A stretch of DNA of 64,000 bases from NCBI RefSeq assembly GCF_008373755.1, contig NZ_VUJV01000001.1:1413908-1477907 (forward strand). The letters are read 5' to 3'. This document shows positions 60,469 to 64,000 of this stretch, in pieces. Within the stretch, counting starts at the first letter, position 1, and every line of letters begins with the position of its first letter. Position numbers and translations under genes: made by a program. This DNA comes from Nocardioides humilatus. GTDB taxonomy: Bacteria > Actinomycetota > Actinomycetes > Propionibacteriales > Nocardioidaceae. Under the pieces are notes generated by a model. It had not been told where the DNA came from. It ran no database searches and saw only the letters and a list, made by a program, of their open reading frames with translations.

Positions 60469-61644
60469 CTACGTCTTGTCGCGCGACAACAACCCCTTCA
60501 GTCCGACAGCGCCCAGGATGAGACCGCCACCGACGGCCAGCCCCGAGCCCCACCAGGTCGGGTGCTCGACGGCGAGGACGAAGGTCGCACTCGGTACGGC
60601 GATCGCCGGCATCACGATCGCTAGCACCGTGAATCCCGGGTTGCCCTCGAGCGAAGCGGCGAGCGCCCACAGCAAGGTGAGCACCGCGACGATCGCCAAG
60701 ATGATGTAGACGTCGTTGTCGTAGTCCGGCGGCTTGGGCGGCGTGTAGGTCTGCTCGGTCGAGCTGTAGTCGTAGTAGTCGTCGCCACCACCGAAGAGGC
60801 CGTCGAAGAACTGGGAGACCGCGAGCGCCAGCAGGATCCCGTTGAGGCCGATGACGCCGACGATGCCCATGACGATGCCGCTGAGGGCGCGGCTCGGCAG
60901 CAGCCACCCGAGTGCGGTGATCCCGAGCACGAACGCAGCAACCGTGGCCGCGCCGATGATGGCCCAGTCGTCGTCGTTGCCGATGTCGAGGATGACGTCG
61001 TCGGAGAGCTGGGCGTAGATCGCACCGAGACCGGCGATCGCCGTGATGACGAACGCGCCTCGCCGTACGGCGGCGTAGCCGACCACGGCCAGGACGACGA
61101 CCACCCCACCCACCAGGTAGGCGAGCCAGTCGTCGCTGCCGTCGATGTCCTCGAGACCGATCCCGAGCATGGTGGCCGCACCGAGGATGCCGACCACGCC
61201 CGGCCAGGTGACCAGCTCTTCGCGTCCCCGCCCCGAGCCGAGGATCATCGTGCCGAGGGTGAGCACCAGCAGCGCGGCGGTCGCACTCAGGCCGACCGAG
61301 TAGTTGGACCAGTCGAGGTCGCCGTCGGAGCGCGACCGGGTCGAGGAGACGACGATCGCAGCGGCCATCAGGCCGACGCCGATCGCGATCGGGAGCAGGC
61401 CCATGCCGGGGCGCTTCGGCTTCGGTGCGACCGGGGCGGGCGCTGCCGGCGGCGGCGGGTCCATCACGGCGGTGGTCGTGCCGGGCGGCGGCGGAGGCGG
61501 GGCCGCCGGCGCCGTCATCGGCGGCTGCGTCGGCGGCTGCGTCGGCATCTCCGTGGGCATGGAGGTCGGCGGTGGCATCGGCGGCTGAGCCGGAGGCTGT
61601 GCAGGCGTCGCGTCGGGGCCCGTGGTGGGAGCGTCCTCGGTCAT
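60469..61644 (-). CDS. Membrane protein with Pro-rich cytoplasmic N-terminus
   Basis: 391 residues. The first ~80 are Pro/Ala/Thr/Gln-rich (PPTSMPTEMPTQPPTQPP) and probably disordered. They are followed by about ten hydrophobic helices (LLPIAIGVGLMAAAIVVSS, AALLVLTLGTMILGSG, WGSGLAVGGGLILGAVGL) and one loop with DDYYDYSSTEQTYTPPKPPD. Unknown function; resembles no transporter family I recognise. Confidence 0.78.
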   Translation of the reverse strand: MTEDAPTTGPDATPAQPPAQPPMPPPTSMPTEMPTQPPTQPPMTAPAAPPPPPPGTTTAVMDPPPPAAPAPVAPKPKRPGMGLLPIAIGVGLMAAAIVVSSTRSRSDGDLDWSNYSVGLSATAALLVLTLGTMILGSGRGREELVTWPGVVGILGAATMLGIGLEDIDGSDDWLAYLVGGVVVVLAVVGYAAVRRGAFVITAIAGLGAIYAQLSDDVILDIGNDDDWAIIGAATVAAFVLGITALGWLLPSRALSGIVMGIVGVIGLNGILLALAVSQFFDGLFGGGDDYYDYSSTEQTYTPPKPPDYDNDVYIILAIVAVLTLLWALAASLEGNPGFTVLAIVMPAIAVPSATFVLAVEHPTWWGSGLAVGGGLILGAVGLKGLLSRDKT

Positions 61645-61691
61645 GGTTCGACGTTAGGGCCAACGTCCGCTGATCCCTTGGAGGTTGGGCC

Positions 61692-63803
<2,112 letters not shown>

Positions 63804-63933
63804 GCCGTCGTGTCTATCAGCCGGGTCCGTCGGTATCCGCAGCAGAGGCGTTGTCTAGTCCATTAGGTAAAAAATCAGCCGAATTTCGAGAAGTACCTGT
63901 GGGGTACGCCAGAGGCCAGATAGTTTCTCTCTT

Positions 63934-63967
63934 GCCGCTGCAGGTGACCCGAGACGCCTGCAGCGGC
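63934..63967. terminator. Hairpin at window end
   Basis: GCCGCTGCAGG / CCTGCAGCGGC, perfect 11-bp stem with a 12-nt loop, followed by a T-rich CACTTTTGGG. The surrounding 63850-64000 stretch is AT-richer than the rest and has no convincing gene. Likely terminator of a gene beyond the edge or of an unseen short RNA. Confidence 0.6.
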
Positions 63968-64000
63968 ACTTCACTTTTGGGTTAGCGGCCAGATTGTGTG

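Overview
This window comes from a high-GC Gram-positive chromosome, most likely a Nocardioides-like member of the Nocardioidaceae. That placement is inferred. It rests on the high GC, frequent GTG starts with GTGA/ATGA stop-start overlaps, a bacterial proteasome activator (Bpa) with a C-terminal HbYX-like tail, actinobacterial families (DUF5926, DUF6457, DUF4446, EcsC, PspC), and a leucine/branched-chain acyl-CoA carboxylase operon with an adjacent TetR regulator as in mycobacteria. No rRNA, CRISPR array, prophage or transposase was seen. Three tRNA genes are present: Arg-ACG, Ser-GCT and Ser-TGA. Coding density is very high, and no stretch over 300 bases lacks a gene. The largest gaps hold repeats, operators or terminators.

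Layout. 1-4 kb: a GMC oxidoreductase cut by the window edge, with a KstR-type palindrome in front of it; a GGDEF-EAL receptor; a MazEF-type pair. 4-6.4 kb: the tRNA genes, a LuxR/TrmB-like regulator, and an unlisted 54-residue secreted Cys/His peptide gene. 6.3-10.6 kb: an accessory-looking cassette next to tRNA-Ser, with an ImmA/IrrE-like protease, two divergent XRE regulators around a palindromic AT-rich control region, a secreted Tyr-rich protein, an ABC ATPase, its permease and another membrane protein. The last five genes overlap stop-to-start throughout. 10.5-31 kb: mostly housekeeping and metabolism (lipase/TetR pair, nitrilase, MobA-like protein, quinone oxidoreductase, bpa, serS, PAP2-DAG kinase fusion, pheA, arcA, cNMP-binding protein with adenylate cyclase, GDPD, PrmC-like methyltransferase).

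31-38.5 kb: CoA-transferase, AAA ATPase, Fpg-like glycosylase, rhodanese, paralogous lipoproteins, aat, EcsC. 38.5-45 kb: an operon for the lower leucine pathway (acyl-CoA carboxylase beta and alpha, HMG-CoA lyase, plus a coupled sulfotransferase). It shares a 20-bp operator with a TetR gene 0.7 kb away. 45-51 kb: a second acyl-CoA operon (two crotonases around an AidB-type acyl-CoA dehydrogenase), two convergent PaaX-like regulators and an HSDL2-like SDR, with short promoter strings shared between the two operon fronts.

51-57 kb: four tandem secreted ELWxxDGT-repeat proteins, each with exactly nine motifs. 57-64 kb: a SWIM/SNF2 pair, a membrane protein, and a RecQ helicase fused to a phosphoribosyltransferase-like domain. 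Three dispersed palindromic repeats, a pair of 39-bp palindromes around an AbiEi-type gene, and a tandem/inverted repeat block at 45.1 kb are the main non-coding structures.
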